From: Profundibacter amoris
GTDB taxonomy: Bacteria; Pseudomonadota; Alphaproteobacteria; Rhodobacterales; Rhodobacteraceae
Length of the DNA: 64,000 bases
Assembly (NCBI RefSeq): GCF_003544895.1
Contig: NZ_CP032125.1
Coordinates: 696,001 to 760,000, forward strand
Direction: 5' to 3'
The position numbers and the translations under genes were made by a program. The notes below the pieces were generated by a model. That model did not search any database. It saw only the letters and a program-made list of their open reading frames with translations, and was not told where the DNA came from. Shown one piece after another: positions 18,533 to 28,134 of this stretch. Position 1 is the first letter of the stretch, and each line of letters begins with the position of its first letter.

Positions 18533-19471
18533 ATGAGCGATGCAAGTCTGAATACCACCTCATATGACAACGAGGCCGGGTTTGGTGATTTCTTTGCCCT
18601 GCTGAAACCGCGCGTCATGTCGCTGGTTGTGTTCACCGCCTTTGTCGGGTTGCTGGTGGCCCCTGTGTCGGTGCATCCGATCATCGGGTTTGCCGCGATC
18701 CTGTTTATCGCCATTGGCGGCGGGGCGTCGGGCGCCCTGAACATGTGGTGGGAGGCCGATGTGGACGCACTGATGAAACGCACCCGCAAGCGGCCTATTC
18801 CGGCGGGCAAGATCACCGCGGGCGAGGCCAAGGCCTTTGGCCTGACGCTGTCGGTGATGGCGGTTGTGATGTTGGGGCTGGCGGCGAATTTCGTGGCCGC
18901 CGGATTGCTGGCCTTTACCATTTTCTTTTACGTCGTGGTCTATACGATGGGCCTGAAACGGCGCACGCCGCAGAACATCGTGATCGGTGGCGCGGCAGGG
19001 GCTTTCCCGCCGATGATCGGCTGGGCGGTGGCAACCGGTGGCATTTCTATCGAAAGCGTGTTGATGTTTTCCATCATCTTCATGTGGACCCCGCCGCATT
19101 TCTGGTCGCTGGCGCTGTTTATGAACGATGATTACACCAAGGCCGGCATTCCGATGCTGCCCGTCACCCACGGGCGGCGGGTCACGCGGGCGCATATTCT
19201 GGTCTATACGCTGTTGCTGGCCCCTGTGGCCGTGGGCGCAGGGTTCACCAGCATTGGCGGGCCGGTTTACCTGACGGCATCGGTGCTGCTGAATGCGTGG
19301 TTCATCGCGGGGGCGGTGAAAATATGGCGGCGCAGCGAAGAGGCGGCGGTGGCCGACAAATACGCCGCCGAGCGCAAGTTTTTCCGTATTTCGCTGCTCT
19401 ATCTGTTTCTGCATTTCGGCGCGCTGCTGGCCGAGGGTATATTGCGCAGCTTTGGCATGGGGGGCTGGTAG
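18533..19471 (+). CDS. ctaB: Heme o synthase (protoheme IX farnesyltransferase)
   Basis: Converts heme b to heme o, needed for the aa3 oxidase. A 312-residue UbiA-superfamily membrane protein with the Asp-rich NMWWEADVDALMKRTRKRP motif (about 75-95) and the conserved FMWTPPHFWSLAL. The ATG follows a strong AGGAGG site at 8 bases, which decides it over upstream in-frame codons. It ends one base before the small coxF gene. Confidence 0.96.
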   Translation: MSDASLNTTSYDNEAGFGDFFALLKPRVMSLVVFTAFVGLLVAPVSVHPIIGFAAILFIAIGGGASGALNMWWEADVDALMKRTRKRPIPAGKITAGEAKAFGLTLSVMAVVMLGLAANFVAAGLLAFTIFFYVVVYTMGLKRRTPQNIVIGGAAGAFPPMIGWAVATGGISIESVLMFSIIFMWTPPHFWSLALFMNDDYTKAGIPMLPVTHGRRVTRAHILVYTLLLAPVAVGAGFTSIGGPVYLTASVLLNAWFIAGAVKIWRRSEEAAVADKYAAERKFFRISLLYLFLHFGALLAEGILRSFGMGGW

Positions 19472-19472
19472 A

Positions 19473-19664
19473 ATGGCGATTGCAAAAGAACATGAAATCC
19501 ACCGCCGCCGTTTTGGCCGCAACGCGGGCGTCGGGCTTGCATTGCTGGCATTTGTGGTACTGGTTTACGGCGTGACCGTGGCCAAAATGCAGAGCGGCGA
19601 CAAGATGGAAGCGGCGGATCATTCGCCGCGCATCAGTATGACGCCAGAGGTGCCCAGCGAATGA
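19473..19664 (+). CDS. coxF: CoxF-like small membrane protein
   Basis: A 63-residue protein with a basic N-terminus, one transmembrane helix (NAGVGLALLAFVVLVYGVTV) and a short acidic tail. Genes of this size lie between ctaB and ctaG in Paracoccus and Rhodobacter oxidase loci and are called coxF there; the call rests on that position and the topology. It overlaps ctaG by 4 bases. Its precise role in oxidase assembly is not established. Confidence 0.8.
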   Translation: MAIAKEHEIHRRRFGRNAGVGLALLAFVVLVYGVTVAKMQSGDKMEAADHSPRISMTPEVPSE

Positions 19665-20233
19665 GCCGGCTGGATGCCAAAAGCAAAACCGTGCTGCAAA
19701 CCGTCGGGGTTGTGGTGTTCATGGGGGCGATGGCCTGGGCCTCGGTGCCGTTTTACAACTGGTTTTGCAAGGTCACCGGCTTTGGCGGTACGACCAATGT
19801 GGCCGAGAGTGGTTCAGACGTGGTTCTGGACCGGATGATCACGGTGCGCTTTGACGCCTCGAAAGACCGCGATATGCCGTGGGAGTTCAAACCCATGGTG
19901 CGCGAGATGGAGTTAAAGATCGGCCAGACGGGGCTGGCCTTTTATGAGGCCTACAACCCTACCGACCGGGTGATCGCCGGCACGGCCAGCTATAATGTCG
20001 TGCCCTATGATGCGGGCGGTTTTTTTACCAAGATCGACTGCTTTTGCTTTACCGAACAGGTGCTGCAACCGGGGGAACGGGTGCAGATGCCCGTGACCTT
20101 CTATATCGATCCCGAAATCGTAACGGACAGGGATGCGAAATATATCAAGCACATCACGCTGTCCTATACGTTCCACGAAACCGAACTGCCACAGACCGAG
20201 GCGCGCGCGCTGCCAACGGATCTGGGCCAATAG
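19661..20233 (+). CDS. ctaG: Cytochrome c oxidase assembly protein CtaG/Cox11
   Basis: Delivers copper to the CuB site of subunit I. A 190-residue protein with one N-terminal membrane helix (about 12-32) and a periplasmic immunoglobulin-like domain. The copper-binding CFCF motif occurs in [16 protein letters not shown], and [16 protein letters not shown] supplies the third conserved Cys. The start overlaps the coxF stop. Confidence 0.96.
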   Translation: MSRLDAKSKTVLQTVGVVVFMGAMAWASVPFYNWFCKVTGFGGTTNVAESGSDVVLDRMITVRFDASKDRDMPWEFKPMVREMELKIGQTGLAFYEAYNPTDRVIAGTASYNVVPYDAGGFFTKIDCFCFTEQVLQPGERVQMPVTFYIDPEIVTDRDAKYIKHITLSYTFHETELPQTEARALPTDLGQ

Positions 20234-20265
20234 AAACTATCCCAAAGAACAGGGGGACGCCGAAA

Positions 20266-21066
20266 ATGGCACACGAAAAGAACCACGACTACCACATCCT
20301 TGAACCTTCTATCTGGCCGCTGCTGGGGGCCTTGGCCGCCCTGATCATGCTGGGCGGGGCGGTGCTGTACATTGCTGACGGCGGGCCATGGATGTTCTTT
20401 GCCGGATTGATTGGCGTTTTGTATGTCATGTATGGCTGGTGGTCCGAAGTGGTGCACGAAGGGCAAACAGGGGATCACACGCCGGTGGTGCGGATCGGCC
20501 TGCGCTATGGCTTTGTGCTGTTTATCCTGTCGGAAATCATGTTCTTTGCGGCATGGTTCTGGGCGTTTTTCAAAAGCGCGCTGTTTCCGATGACCGAAGG
20601 TTATCCCAAAGTGGAAGGTGTCTGGCCACCGGCGGGGATCGAAACCTTTGATCCATGGCATTTGCCGCTGATCAACACCTTGATCCTGTTGTTGTCGGGG
20701 GTCGCGGTGACATGGGCGCACCATGCGCTGGCACATGAAAACAACCGCAAGGATATGGTCACGGGGCTGGCAATCGGCATCGGGCTGGGGGCGCTGTTTA
20801 CGTTTTTTCAGGCGTACGAATACAGCCACGCGGCATTCGGATTTACCGACGGGATTTACCCGTCCACATTCTATATGGCGACGGGGTTCCACGGCTTCCA
20901 TGTAATTGTCGGCACGATATTCCTGACCATTATCCTGATCCGCGCGCTGAAAGGGCATTTCACGCCGGAACAACATGTCGGGTTTGAAGCGGCAGCGTGG
21001 TACTGGCATTTTGTGGATGTGGTTTGGCTGTTTTTGTTTGCGGCGATTTATATCTGGGGCGGTTAA
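20266..21066 (+). CDS. ctaE: Cytochrome c oxidase subunit III
   Basis: A 266-residue, seven-helix subunit III of aa3 oxidase, which stabilises the catalytic core and its proton uptake. [22 protein letters not shown] is a typical start; [16 protein letters not shown] and [16 protein letters not shown] are conserved near the C-terminus. Only the ATG after AGGGGG was considered; the longer open frame runs back through ctaG. Confidence 0.97.
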   Translation: MAHEKNHDYHILEPSIWPLLGALAALIMLGGAVLYIADGGPWMFFAGLIGVLYVMYGWWSEVVHEGQTGDHTPVVRIGLRYGFVLFILSEIMFFAAWFWAFFKSALFPMTEGYPKVEGVWPPAGIETFDPWHLPLINTLILLLSGVAVTWAHHALAHENNRKDMVTGLAIGIGLGALFTFFQAYEYSHAAFGFTDGIYPSTFYMATGFHGFHVIVGTIFLTIILIRALKGHFTPEQHVGFEAAAWYWHFVDVVWLFLFAAIYIWGG

Positions 21067-21071
21067 CAAGA

Positions 21072-21112
21072 GTTTTCTTGCGCTTCGCGCGAGGATATTT
21101 GTAGAACAAAGA
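21072..21112. repeat. Possible variant of the interspersed 3'-end repeat
   Basis: A GCGC-TTC-GCGC mini-hairpin followed by GAGGATATTT and AACAAAGATG recalls the GGGGATATTT...CCATTTGGAA half of the larger repeats at 49634 and 60673. It lies between ctaE and the SURF1-like gene. The relationship rests on a short match only. Confidence 0.35.
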
Positions 21113-21156
21113 TGGGCGCGGTCGGGTATTGGCCGCGCTTTTCGTTTGGGAGAGAT

Positions 21157-21837
21157 GTGTTGAAGAAACCTGTCCTTGTGCCTTTGTTGTTCGGTCTGGT
21201 CGGGGCCGCGATACTGGTTTCCTTGGGGGTGTGGCAGTTGCAGCGGTTGCAGTGGAAAAATGCGATGCTGGCCGAAATCGACAGGGTGATTGCGGCGGAA
21301 CCTGTGCCGTTGCCAGATCATCCCGATAAGGCGGTGGACCAGTTTTTGCCTGTGGATGTGCAGGGGCAGATCACGGCGGATGAAATCCATGTTTTGGCCA
21401 GCACCAAGGACACGGGGCCGGGGTGCCGGATTATCAGCGCTTTTGAAACAGACGGCGGGCGGCGGATCATGCTGGATCGCGGCTTTGTTGCCATCCCTGC
21501 CAAAGATGCCCCGCGCCCCGCCATTCGGGCGCGGATCATTGGCAATCTGTTATGGCCGGACGAGGCAGGCGCCTCGATTCCCGAACCGGACACGACCAAG
21601 AACATCTGGTTTGCCCGTGATGTGGCGGGAATGGCCGCCAAACTGGGCACGGAACCTGTGTTGCTGGTGCAGCGCCTCAGTTCCGAGGAAACCCCCGTTA
21701 CCACACCATTTCCAGTCACCAGCGCCGGTATTCCCAACCGCCATCTGGAATATGTTGTCACATGGTTCGGCCTTGCGCTTGTATGGTTGGGGATGACAGC
21801 GTATCTGATCTGGCGTATCAGGCGCAGGAACGAATAA
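21157..21837 (+). CDS. SURF1-family oxidase assembly protein
   Basis: A 226-residue protein with N- and C-terminal membrane helices (about 5-25 and 203-222) around a periplasmic domain, the SURF1 layout. GVWQLQRLQWKN follows the first helix and PNRHLEYVVTWFGLALVW precedes the second, as in the family. SURF1 helps insert heme a into subunit I. The GTG giving MLKKPVL follows GGGAG; an ATG start 45 bases earlier lies closer to the repeat and is less likely. Confidence 0.92.
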   Translation: MLKKPVLVPLLFGLVGAAILVSLGVWQLQRLQWKNAMLAEIDRVIAAEPVPLPDHPDKAVDQFLPVDVQGQITADEIHVLASTKDTGPGCRIISAFETDGGRRIMLDRGFVAIPAKDAPRPAIRARIIGNLLWPDEAGASIPEPDTTKNIWFARDVAGMAAKLGTEPVLLVQRLSSEETPVTTPFPVTSAGIPNRHLEYVVTWFGLALVWLGMTAYLIWRIRRRNE

Positions 21838-21849
21838 AGGCGATTAGTC

Positions 21850-23238
21850 ATGCGATATATCTCGACCCGTGGAAAAGCCCCCGAGCTGAGCTTTGAAGAG
21901 GCGATGTTGACGGGGCTGGCCCGTGACGGCGGATTGTATGTTCCGGCGACGGTTCCGGTGATGTCCAGGGGCGACATCGCGGCGCTGGCGGGGCTGCCAT
22001 ACGAGGAAATCGCGTTTCGCGTGATGCGCCCCTTTGTCGAGGGCAGTTTCACGGATCAGGAATTTGCCGACATCATCGCGCGGGCCTATGACGGCTTTGG
22101 CCATGATGCGCGCGCACCACTGGTGCAACTGGGGCCGAACCATTTCCTGCTGGAGCTGTTCCACGGCCCGACACTGGCCTTCAAGGATTTTGCAATGCAG
22201 CTGATCGGTCAGTTGTTTCAATCCGCTTTGGCCAAACGTGGCGAGCGGGTGACGATTGTCGGCGCGACCTCGGGCGATACCGGATCAGCGGCGATCGAGG
22301 CGTTTCGCGGGCTGGAGGCGGTGGATGTGTTCATCATGTATCCGCATGGCCGTGTGTCGGATGTGCAGCGCCGCCAGATGACCACGCCGGATGAATCCAA
22401 CGTGCACGCGCTGGCGGTGCATGGCGATTTTGACGATTGCCAGGCGCGCCTGAAGGACATGTTCAACGATTTCGAATTTCGCGATCGGGTGAATCTGGCC
22501 GGGGTCAATTCGATCAACTGGGGCCGTGTACTGGCACAGGTGGTTTACTATTTTAGCGCCGCAACCGCATTGGGCGCGCCGCACCGGTCGGTCAGTTTTA
22601 CCGTGCCCACCGGCAATTTCGGTGACATCTTTGCGGGCTATATCGCGCGGCAGATGGGCCTGCCGATTGACCGGCTGGTGATTGCCACCAACCAGAACGA
22701 CATTCTGCACCGCACCTTGCAAACCGGCGCCTACAGCACCAGGGGCGTGACGCCCAGCATCAGCCCGTCGATGGATATTCAGGTTTCGTCCAATTTCGAG
22801 CGGGTGTTGTTTGACGCCTACGGGCGCGATGGCAACGCTGTGGCGCAAGTGATGGACGAGTTGAAGAACAGCGGCGAATTCACCATCAGCCAAGGGGCCA
22901 TCAACATGCTGCGCGAGACGTTCCAGTCGGGCCGCGCGTCCGAACAGGAAACCATGGCCACGATCAAAGACATGCTGGCCCGCACCGGCGAGGTTCTGTG
23001 CCCCCATTCCGCCGTTGCCGTGAAAGTGGCCGAAGAGCATTTGGGGGACGAGCCGATGATCACGCTGGCCACCGCCCACCCCGCGAAATTCCCCGCCGCG
23101 GTGGAAGAGGCCTGCGGCATCCACCCGCCGTTGCCCGCCCGCATGGGGGATCTGTTTGCGCGCAAAGAACGGTTTACCGAGGTCGATAACCATCTGGCCG
23201 CATTGACCAAACTTATTTCGGATCGGATTTCCTCTTGA
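21850..23238 (+). CDS. thrC: Threonine synthase
   Basis: A PLP enzyme (462 residues) converting O-phosphohomoserine to threonine. The PLP-binding Lys lies in HGPTLAFKDFAMQ; GATSGDTGSAAIEAF is the phosphate-binding loop. The N-terminal MRYISTRG and the central TVPTGNFGDIFAGY match the longer proteobacterial form. The stop overlaps the TTG start of the peptidase gene, so the two are translationally coupled, a usual Rhodobacteraceae arrangement. Confidence 0.96.
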   Translation: MRYISTRGKAPELSFEEAMLTGLARDGGLYVPATVPVMSRGDIAALAGLPYEEIAFRVMRPFVEGSFTDQEFADIIARAYDGFGHDARAPLVQLGPNHFLLELFHGPTLAFKDFAMQLIGQLFQSALAKRGERVTIVGATSGDTGSAAIEAFRGLEAVDVFIMYPHGRVSDVQRRQMTTPDESNVHALAVHGDFDDCQARLKDMFNDFEFRDRVNLAGVNSINWGRVLAQVVYYFSAATALGAPHRSVSFTVPTGNFGDIFAGYIARQMGLPIDRLVIATNQNDILHRTLQTGAYSTRGVTPSISPSMDIQVSSNFERVLFDAYGRDGNAVAQVMDELKNSGEFTISQGAINMLRETFQSGRASEQETMATIKDMLARTGEVLCPHSAVAVKVAEEHLGDEPMITLATAHPAKFPAAVEEACGIHPPLPARMGDLFARKERFTEVDNHLAALTKLISDRISS

Positions 23239-24497
23239 GCGTTAAATTCCACACCCTGGACAACGGGTTTCGCATCGTCACCGAAAACATGCCCAGCCTT
23301 GAATCGGCGTCGCTTGGCATCTGGGTGATGGCCGGTGGCCGCCACGAGCGGGCCGAGCAAAACGGCATTGCCCATTTTCTGGAGCATATGGCCTTCAAGG
23401 GCACCAAAACCCGCAGCGCACTGGATATTGCCGAAGCGATCGAGGACGTCGGCGGCTTTATCAACGCCTATACCAGCCGCGAGATGACGGCCTATTACGT
23501 GCGCGTGTTGGGCGCGGATGTGGGGCTGGGGCTGGATGTGATTTCGGATATTATGCTGAATCCGGTGTTTGATCCGGCGGAAATCGAGGTCGAGCGCGGG
23601 GTGATCCTGCAGGAAATCGGGCAGGCGCTGGATACACCGGATGATGTGGTGTTCGACTGGCTGCAAGAGGCGGCCTATCCGAAACAGGCGATTGGCCGTC
23701 CGATCCTTGGACCGGCGGAACGGGTGCGCGGTTTCGGGCGTGATGATCTGAAGGGGTTTGTTGCAGAACGCTATGGTCCGGCGCAGATGATCCTGTCGGC
23801 GGCGGGGGATGTGGATCACGATGCGATTGTGCGCACCGCCGAGCGGCTGTTTGGCCATTTGCCCCGCCGCGACAGTGTGGTGGCAGATGCGGCCCGTTTC
23901 ATTGGTGATGAACGCCGCGAGATTAAGGAGTTGGAGCAGGCACATTTCACGCTGGCGCTGGAGGGGCCGGATTACCGCAACCCCGATATCTACACCGCGC
24001 AGATTTTCGCATCCACATTCGGGGGCGGCATGTCCTCGCGGTTGTTTCAGGAGGCGCGGGAAAAGCGGGGCTTGTGCTATTCGATTTTTGCGCAGGCCGG
24101 CGCGTTTTCGGACAGCGGCTTGATGACGATTTATTCGGGCACCAGCGGGGACAAGGTGCATGAGCTGGCGCTGCTGGTGGTGGATGAAATGAAACGCGCC
24201 GCCGATGATATGTCGGAGGCCGAGGTGGCCCGCGCACGGGCGCAGATGAAGGCGGGGCTGTTGATGGGGCTGGAAAGCCCCGAGCGGCGTGCCGAACGTT
24301 TGGCGCGGCTGGTGTCGATCTGGGATCGGGTGCCGCCGCTGGCCGAAACGGTCGAAATGATCGATGCGGTGGACATGCGCAAGGTGCGCGATTTTGCCGG
24401 TGCCATGGCGGAAAATTCCAATGCGGCGCTGGCGCTGTATGGGCCGGTTCAGGACGCACCAACATTGGCCGATATCAAAGCGCGACTGGTGGCCTGA
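23235..24497 (+). CDS. M16 family zinc metallopeptidase (processing-peptidase-like)
   Basis: A 420-residue insulinase/pitrilysin-family protein. The inverted zinc motif HFLEH (47-51) is followed by MAFKGT, with the distal Glu expected in EIEVERGVILQEI. The second half, with SSRLFQEAREKRGLCYSI, is the structural M16 domain. The start is TTG within a TTGA overlap with thrC; no better in-frame codon lies upstream. The family includes the mitochondrial processing peptidase; the bacterial substrates are mostly unknown. Confidence 0.92.
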   Translation: MSVKFHTLDNGFRIVTENMPSLESASLGIWVMAGGRHERAEQNGIAHFLEHMAFKGTKTRSALDIAEAIEDVGGFINAYTSREMTAYYVRVLGADVGLGLDVISDIMLNPVFDPAEIEVERGVILQEIGQALDTPDDVVFDWLQEAAYPKQAIGRPILGPAERVRGFGRDDLKGFVAERYGPAQMILSAAGDVDHDAIVRTAERLFGHLPRRDSVVADAARFIGDERREIKELEQAHFTLALEGPDYRNPDIYTAQIFASTFGGGMSSRLFQEAREKRGLCYSIFAQAGAFSDSGLMTIYSGTSGDKVHELALLVVDEMKRAADDMSEAEVARARAQMKAGLLMGLESPERRAERLARLVSIWDRVPPLAETVEMIDAVDMRKVRDFAGAMAENSNAALALYGPVQDAPTLADIKARLVA

Positions 24498-25081
24498 TGT
24501 TTCGACGGCGGCGCAATATCCGGATCGAGTCTGAAAGGATGACTCTGCGCCCGCCGCACCATTCCGATTTTCGCGCATGGACCGCGTTGCGCCGCCACAG
24601 TGCCGAGTTTCTGACCCCGTGGGAGCCGACCTGGAGCAAGGACCACCTGACCCGCAAGGGGTTCTCCAACCGCGTTTACTGGTCGCAACGCTCGATCAAC
24701 GCGGGGTCGGCGGTGCCGGTGTTTCTGGAACGGCGCGCGGATGGCGTGTTGCTGGGCGCAATCACGCTGGACAATATCCGGCGCGGACCGGCACAGGCGG
24801 GCACGCTGGGCTACTGGATCGGCCAGCCCTATGCGCGCATGGGGTATATGAGCGAGGCAATCGCGGCGCTGGTGCATTACGCCTTTACCACGCTGGACCT
24901 GAGCCGGATCGAGGCCGCCTGCCTGCCCGAAAACACCCCCTCGCGCGGGGTGCTGGAAAAGGCGGGGTTCAAATACGAAGGGGTGGCGCAAAGCTACCTT
25001 CAGATCGACGGGCGCTGGCGCAATCATGTGCTCTATGCCAATCTGCGCGGGGACCGGCGGGGGAAGACCACCGTGGACTGA
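24497..25081 (+). CDS. RimJ/RimL-type GNAT acetyltransferase
   Basis: A 194-residue GNAT of the ribosomal-protein N-acetyltransferase type. RIESERMTLRPPHHSDF is the usual N-terminus, TLGYWIGQPYARMGYMSEAI the acetyl-CoA loop, and ENTPSRGVLEKAGFKYEG the C-terminal block. RimJ acetylates the N-terminal Ala of ribosomal protein S5, but target identity cannot be settled here. The start shares one base with the M16 peptidase stop. Confidence 0.88.
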   Translation: MFRRRRNIRIESERMTLRPPHHSDFRAWTALRRHSAEFLTPWEPTWSKDHLTRKGFSNRVYWSQRSINAGSAVPVFLERRADGVLLGAITLDNIRRGPAQAGTLGYWIGQPYARMGYMSEAIAALVHYAFTTLDLSRIEAACLPENTPSRGVLEKAGFKYEGVAQSYLQIDGRWRNHVLYANLRGDRRGKTTVD

Positions 25082-25154
25082 TGACCGGCGATCAAGAGGC
25101 CCCGGATCAGGTCCGGGGCAGCCATCGGGCTGTAAAACGAGGACGGGATATCAA

Positions 25155-26561
25155 ATGCTGAACCCTGCTGACAGTGCTTTTGAAACCACCCTGCGCGGGC
25201 AACTGCCGGAGGCCGTATTCCGCCCCCTTTCCGCGAAATATCTGGAAGAGCCGCGCGGGCGGTATCAGGGCACGGCAGGGGTGCTGGTGGCGCCTGAAAC
25301 GGTTGATCAAGTGGCATCCGTGATCCGCGCCTGTGCCGCCGCACAGGTGGGCGTGGTGCCCTATGGCGGGGGGACTGGGCTGGTCGGGGGGCAGGTGTTG
25401 CCCGAAGGGCCGGCACCGGTGATCCTGTCGCTGGAACGCATGAACTCCATCCGCAACATCCGGCCCGCCGAAAACGTGCTGGTGGCCGAGGCCGGCGCGG
25501 TGTTGCAGGACATCCAGACCACCGCCGAAGATGTAAACCGGCTGTTCCCGCTGACGCTGGCGGCGCAGGGGTCTTGCCAGATCGGCGGCAATCTGGCGAC
25601 CAATGCGGGCGGGGTGAATGTGCTGCGCTATGGCAATGCCCGCGCGCTGTGTTTGGGGCTGGAGGCGGTGCTGCCGAATGGCGATATCTGGCACGGGCTG
25701 AAACGGCTGCGCAAGGATAACACCGGCTATGATCTGCGCGATCTGCTGATCGGGGCCGAGGGCACGTTGGGGGTGATCACTGCGGCATCCCTGCGGCTGT
25801 TCCCGCGGCCGGCCGAGGAGGGTGCGGCGCTGATGGTGGTGGGGTCACCGGCCGATGCGCTGGAGCTGCTGGCACTGGCGCAGGAACATTGTGGCGAAAC
25901 CGTTTCGGCGTTTGAACTGATCAACGGCATGGGGCTGCAATTCCTGTCCGAAACCATGCCCGACATACGCCTGCCGTTTGACGACATTCCCGAATGGGTG
26001 GTGCTGGTCGATCTGGGCGTGGCGCGCGGGCAATCGGCAAGCGACATGCTGGAAGGGCTGTTTGCCGATGCCTTTGAACGCGGGCTGGTCAGCGACGGGG
26101 TAATCGCGCAATCGGCGGGGCAGCGGGCCGATTTCTGGGCGGTGCGCGAAACCATCCCCGAGGCCAACAAGCGGATCGGCTCGATCGCGTCGCACGATAT
26201 TGCGCTGCCGCTGTCGGTGATACCGGAATTTATCGAGCGCGGGGCGCAGGTGCTGGCAAAGATCGGCGATTTTCGCATCAACTGTTTTGGCCATCTGGGC
26301 GATGGCAACCTGCATTACAACATGTTCCCGCAGATGGGGTGCGACCGGTCCGAATATGACCCCTTGCGCGGTGCCATCAAGGACGCGGTGCATGATCTGG
26401 TGCATGACTATGACGGATCCTTTTCCGCCGAACACGGGGTGGGGCGGATGAAGGTCGCTGATCTGGCACGCTATACTGATCCGGCAAAACTGGCGGCCAT
26501 GCGGGCGGTGAAGGCGGCGCTGGACCCTGCGGGGATCATGAATCCCGGGGCGGTTCTTTAG
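25155..26561 (+). CDS. FAD-linked 2-hydroxyacid dehydrogenase (GlcD / D-2-hydroxyglutarate type)
   Basis: A 468-residue PCMH-type flavoprotein. The FAD region includes VVPYGGGTGLVGGQ and GNLATNAGGVNVLRYGN. The C-terminal cap has FGHLGDGNLHYN and SAEHGVGRMK, typical of D-2-hydroxyglutarate, D-lactate and glycolate oxidising enzymes. The exact substrate cannot be told. The ATG was chosen as the first after a GC-rich hairpin at 25099-25119. Its stop overlaps the stop of the facing lipoprotein gene. Confidence 0.88.
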   Translation: MLNPADSAFETTLRGQLPEAVFRPLSAKYLEEPRGRYQGTAGVLVAPETVDQVASVIRACAAAQVGVVPYGGGTGLVGGQVLPEGPAPVILSLERMNSIRNIRPAENVLVAEAGAVLQDIQTTAEDVNRLFPLTLAAQGSCQIGGNLATNAGGVNVLRYGNARALCLGLEAVLPNGDIWHGLKRLRKDNTGYDLRDLLIGAEGTLGVITAASLRLFPRPAEEGAALMVVGSPADALELLALAQEHCGETVSAFELINGMGLQFLSETMPDIRLPFDDIPEWVVLVDLGVARGQSASDMLEGLFADAFERGLVSDGVIAQSAGQRADFWAVRETIPEANKRIGSIASHDIALPLSVIPEFIERGAQVLAKIGDFRINCFGHLGDGNLHYNMFPQMGCDRSEYDPLRGAIKDAVHDLVHDYDGSFSAEHGVGRMKVADLARYTDPAKLAAMRAVKAALDPAGIMNPGAVL

Positions 26562-27139
26562 CCTGCTGCCAACGAACGCCTATCACGGCGCCCGCGTTTC
26601 AAATCAAACACCTTTTGGCGCGGGATCCATTCGTATTTTTTGTCCAGCTTGGGGTCGCCCCAGAACAGCTTGCCGCCCCAGCGCCACGGGTCCAGCACCA
26701 GACCGTCATACATGCCGTCACCCTTGGCGCTGATCACAACGGTGCTGTGGTCGATCCGCAGGGCCTTTTCGGAATTGCCGATGGCGCGGTGCAGCTCCAG
26801 TGTCTGGAAATTTTCCTGCGCCAGACGTGTTTCCATATCCTGTGCCCATTGCCAGCACAGCCCGCGCGGGCGCAGGCCCTGATTGACCTTGATATTATGG
26901 ATAATCGGCGGGTCGGTGATCTGGTATTCCCTGGCCAGTTGCAGCGGGTAGGTAAACGCCACATAAGCCGCGCGCTGGGCTTCCTCGGGATCGACATCGG
27001 GGCCAAGCGCCTGAATGGCTTGCGCCAGTTCCGCGATCTGATTGTTGCCGGGGGTAGGGGGGCCACTTGAATATTTCCCGCAAGCCCCGAGGAAAAGGGC
27101 TGTCATCAGCGACAGCAGAAAAGTAGATTTACCAATCAT
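26558..27139 (-). CDS. Lipoprotein of unknown function
   Basis: A 193-residue protein with a short basic start (MIGK), a hydrophobic stretch and the lipobox LGAC, so it is probably lipidated at Cys20 and held in the envelope. The mature part has RGLCWQWAQDMETRL, VISAKGDGMYDGLVLDPWRWGG and a basic end. I do not recognise the family. The ATG before the signal was chosen over a start 60 bases upstream that would destroy the signal peptide. It faces the FAD-dehydrogenase gene tail to tail. Confidence 0.75.
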   Translation of the reverse strand: MIGKSTFLLSLMTALFLGACGKYSSGPPTPGNNQIAELAQAIQALGPDVDPEEAQRAAYVAFTYPLQLAREYQITDPPIIHNIKVNQGLRPRGLCWQWAQDMETRLAQENFQTLELHRAIGNSEKALRIDHSTVVISAKGDGMYDGLVLDPWRWGGKLFWGDPKLDKKYEWIPRQKVFDLKRGRRDRRSLAAG

Positions 27140-27271
27140 TCCCGACCCTTTGTAGATGGTGTTCCGATACCAGTTTTCTAGGGGTAACGGGTTGGGCAAA
27201 GCTTGTCCAGATTACACAACAAAAAGCGCAGGGATTGCGGGGTCACAATGGGGTGAGGCAACGGCAAAAGC

Positions 27272-27302
27272 GAACGCCCCGTCGGGGGGCGACGGGGCGT
27301 TC
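27272..27302 (-). terminator. Hairpin downstream of apt
   Basis: A perfect 12-bp stem GAACGCCCCGTC / GACGGGGCGTTC with a 7-base loop lies 75 bases past the apt stop. On the minus strand it is followed by GCTTTTG, a weak T-run; probably the apt terminator. Confidence 0.65.
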
Positions 27303-27376
27303 ATCTAGTCTAGCAAACAGAGGTCTGCTCCCAAACAGACAAGACAGGTTTGCCGTGATTCTGCTTAAGGAAAGGT

Positions 27377-27907
27377 TTACGCCCCCTCGAATTCGCACAG
27401 GACATGCACATCCATACCCATGTCCTCCAGCACCTTGCGCCCGCCCAGTTCCGGCAGGTCGATGATAAAGGATGTGCTGACGATCTCGCCGCCCAACCGT
27501 TCGATCAGCTTGATCCCGGCCGCAGCCGTGCCGCCGGTGGCCAGCAAATCATCAACCACCAGAATACGTTCGCCCGCCTTGACTGCATCGTCGTGCATTT
27601 CCATCACCGCTTCACCGTATTCCAGCGTATAGGCTTCGGAAATCACGGCACCGGGCAGTTTGCCTTTCTTGCGGATCGGCACAAAGCCGACGGTCAACTG
27701 GTGGGCAATCGCCCCGCCAAGGATAAAGCCGCGCGCCTCAAGCCCCACAACCTTGTCGATCTGCATACCGGCATAGGGGTGCAGCATCTGGTCAATCGCC
27801 ATGCGAAACCCGCGCGGGTCGGCAAACAGGGTGGTGACATCGCGAAACATGATCCCCTCGTGCGGGAAATCCACGATGGTGCGGATATAGTCTTTGACGG
27901 ATTTCAT
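27377..27907 (-). CDS. apt: Adenine phosphoribosyltransferase
   Basis: Salvages adenine to AMP with PRPP. The 176-residue length is normal, and the PRPP-binding motif [17 protein letters not shown] is clear. [14 protein letters not shown] and [14 protein letters not shown] are family blocks. The ATG giving MKSVKDYI follows GGGGAC at a good distance; an earlier GTG/ATG would add an unconserved 21 residues. Confidence 0.96.
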   Translation of the reverse strand: MKSVKDYIRTIVDFPHEGIMFRDVTTLFADPRGFRMAIDQMLHPYAGMQIDKVVGLEARGFILGGAIAHQLTVGFVPIRKKGKLPGAVISEAYTLEYGEAVMEMHDDAVKAGERILVVDDLLATGGTAAAGIKLIERLGGEIVSTSFIIDLPELGGRKVLEDMGMDVHVLCEFEGA

Positions 27908-28022
27908 CTGGAGTCCCCTTTGGTGATCACAACTTTTCAGGATGATTGATAGGCGAGCCAAAGCGCGCAAACAACGGTGTTATTGTCGCAAAGTGGCAAA
28001 TACGGGAAATATGCGGAATCGG

Positions 28023-28066
28023 ATGCAGAATATGCGTCGATTCTTGATCCCGATCATATTCAGCAT
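28023..28066. other. Imperfect inverted repeat upstream of the outer-membrane protein gene
   Basis: ATGCAGAATATG and CATATTCAGCAT form 12-bp arms with one mismatch around a 20-base centre, about 70 bases before the start codon. It may be an operator or 5'-UTR fold; no ligand or protein can be named. Confidence 0.3.
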
Positions 28067-28134
28067 TTAGCACAAGTTTTAAACTTTAACAGCCGGTAAT
28101 CCGGCAGAAGTATTAAGGATAGGGAATTGGAATA

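Noticed and set aside
22818-24578. A 586-codon open frame opposite thrC and the M16 peptidase gene
   Set aside because: Crosses two well-supported genes on the other strand and lacks recognisable domains.
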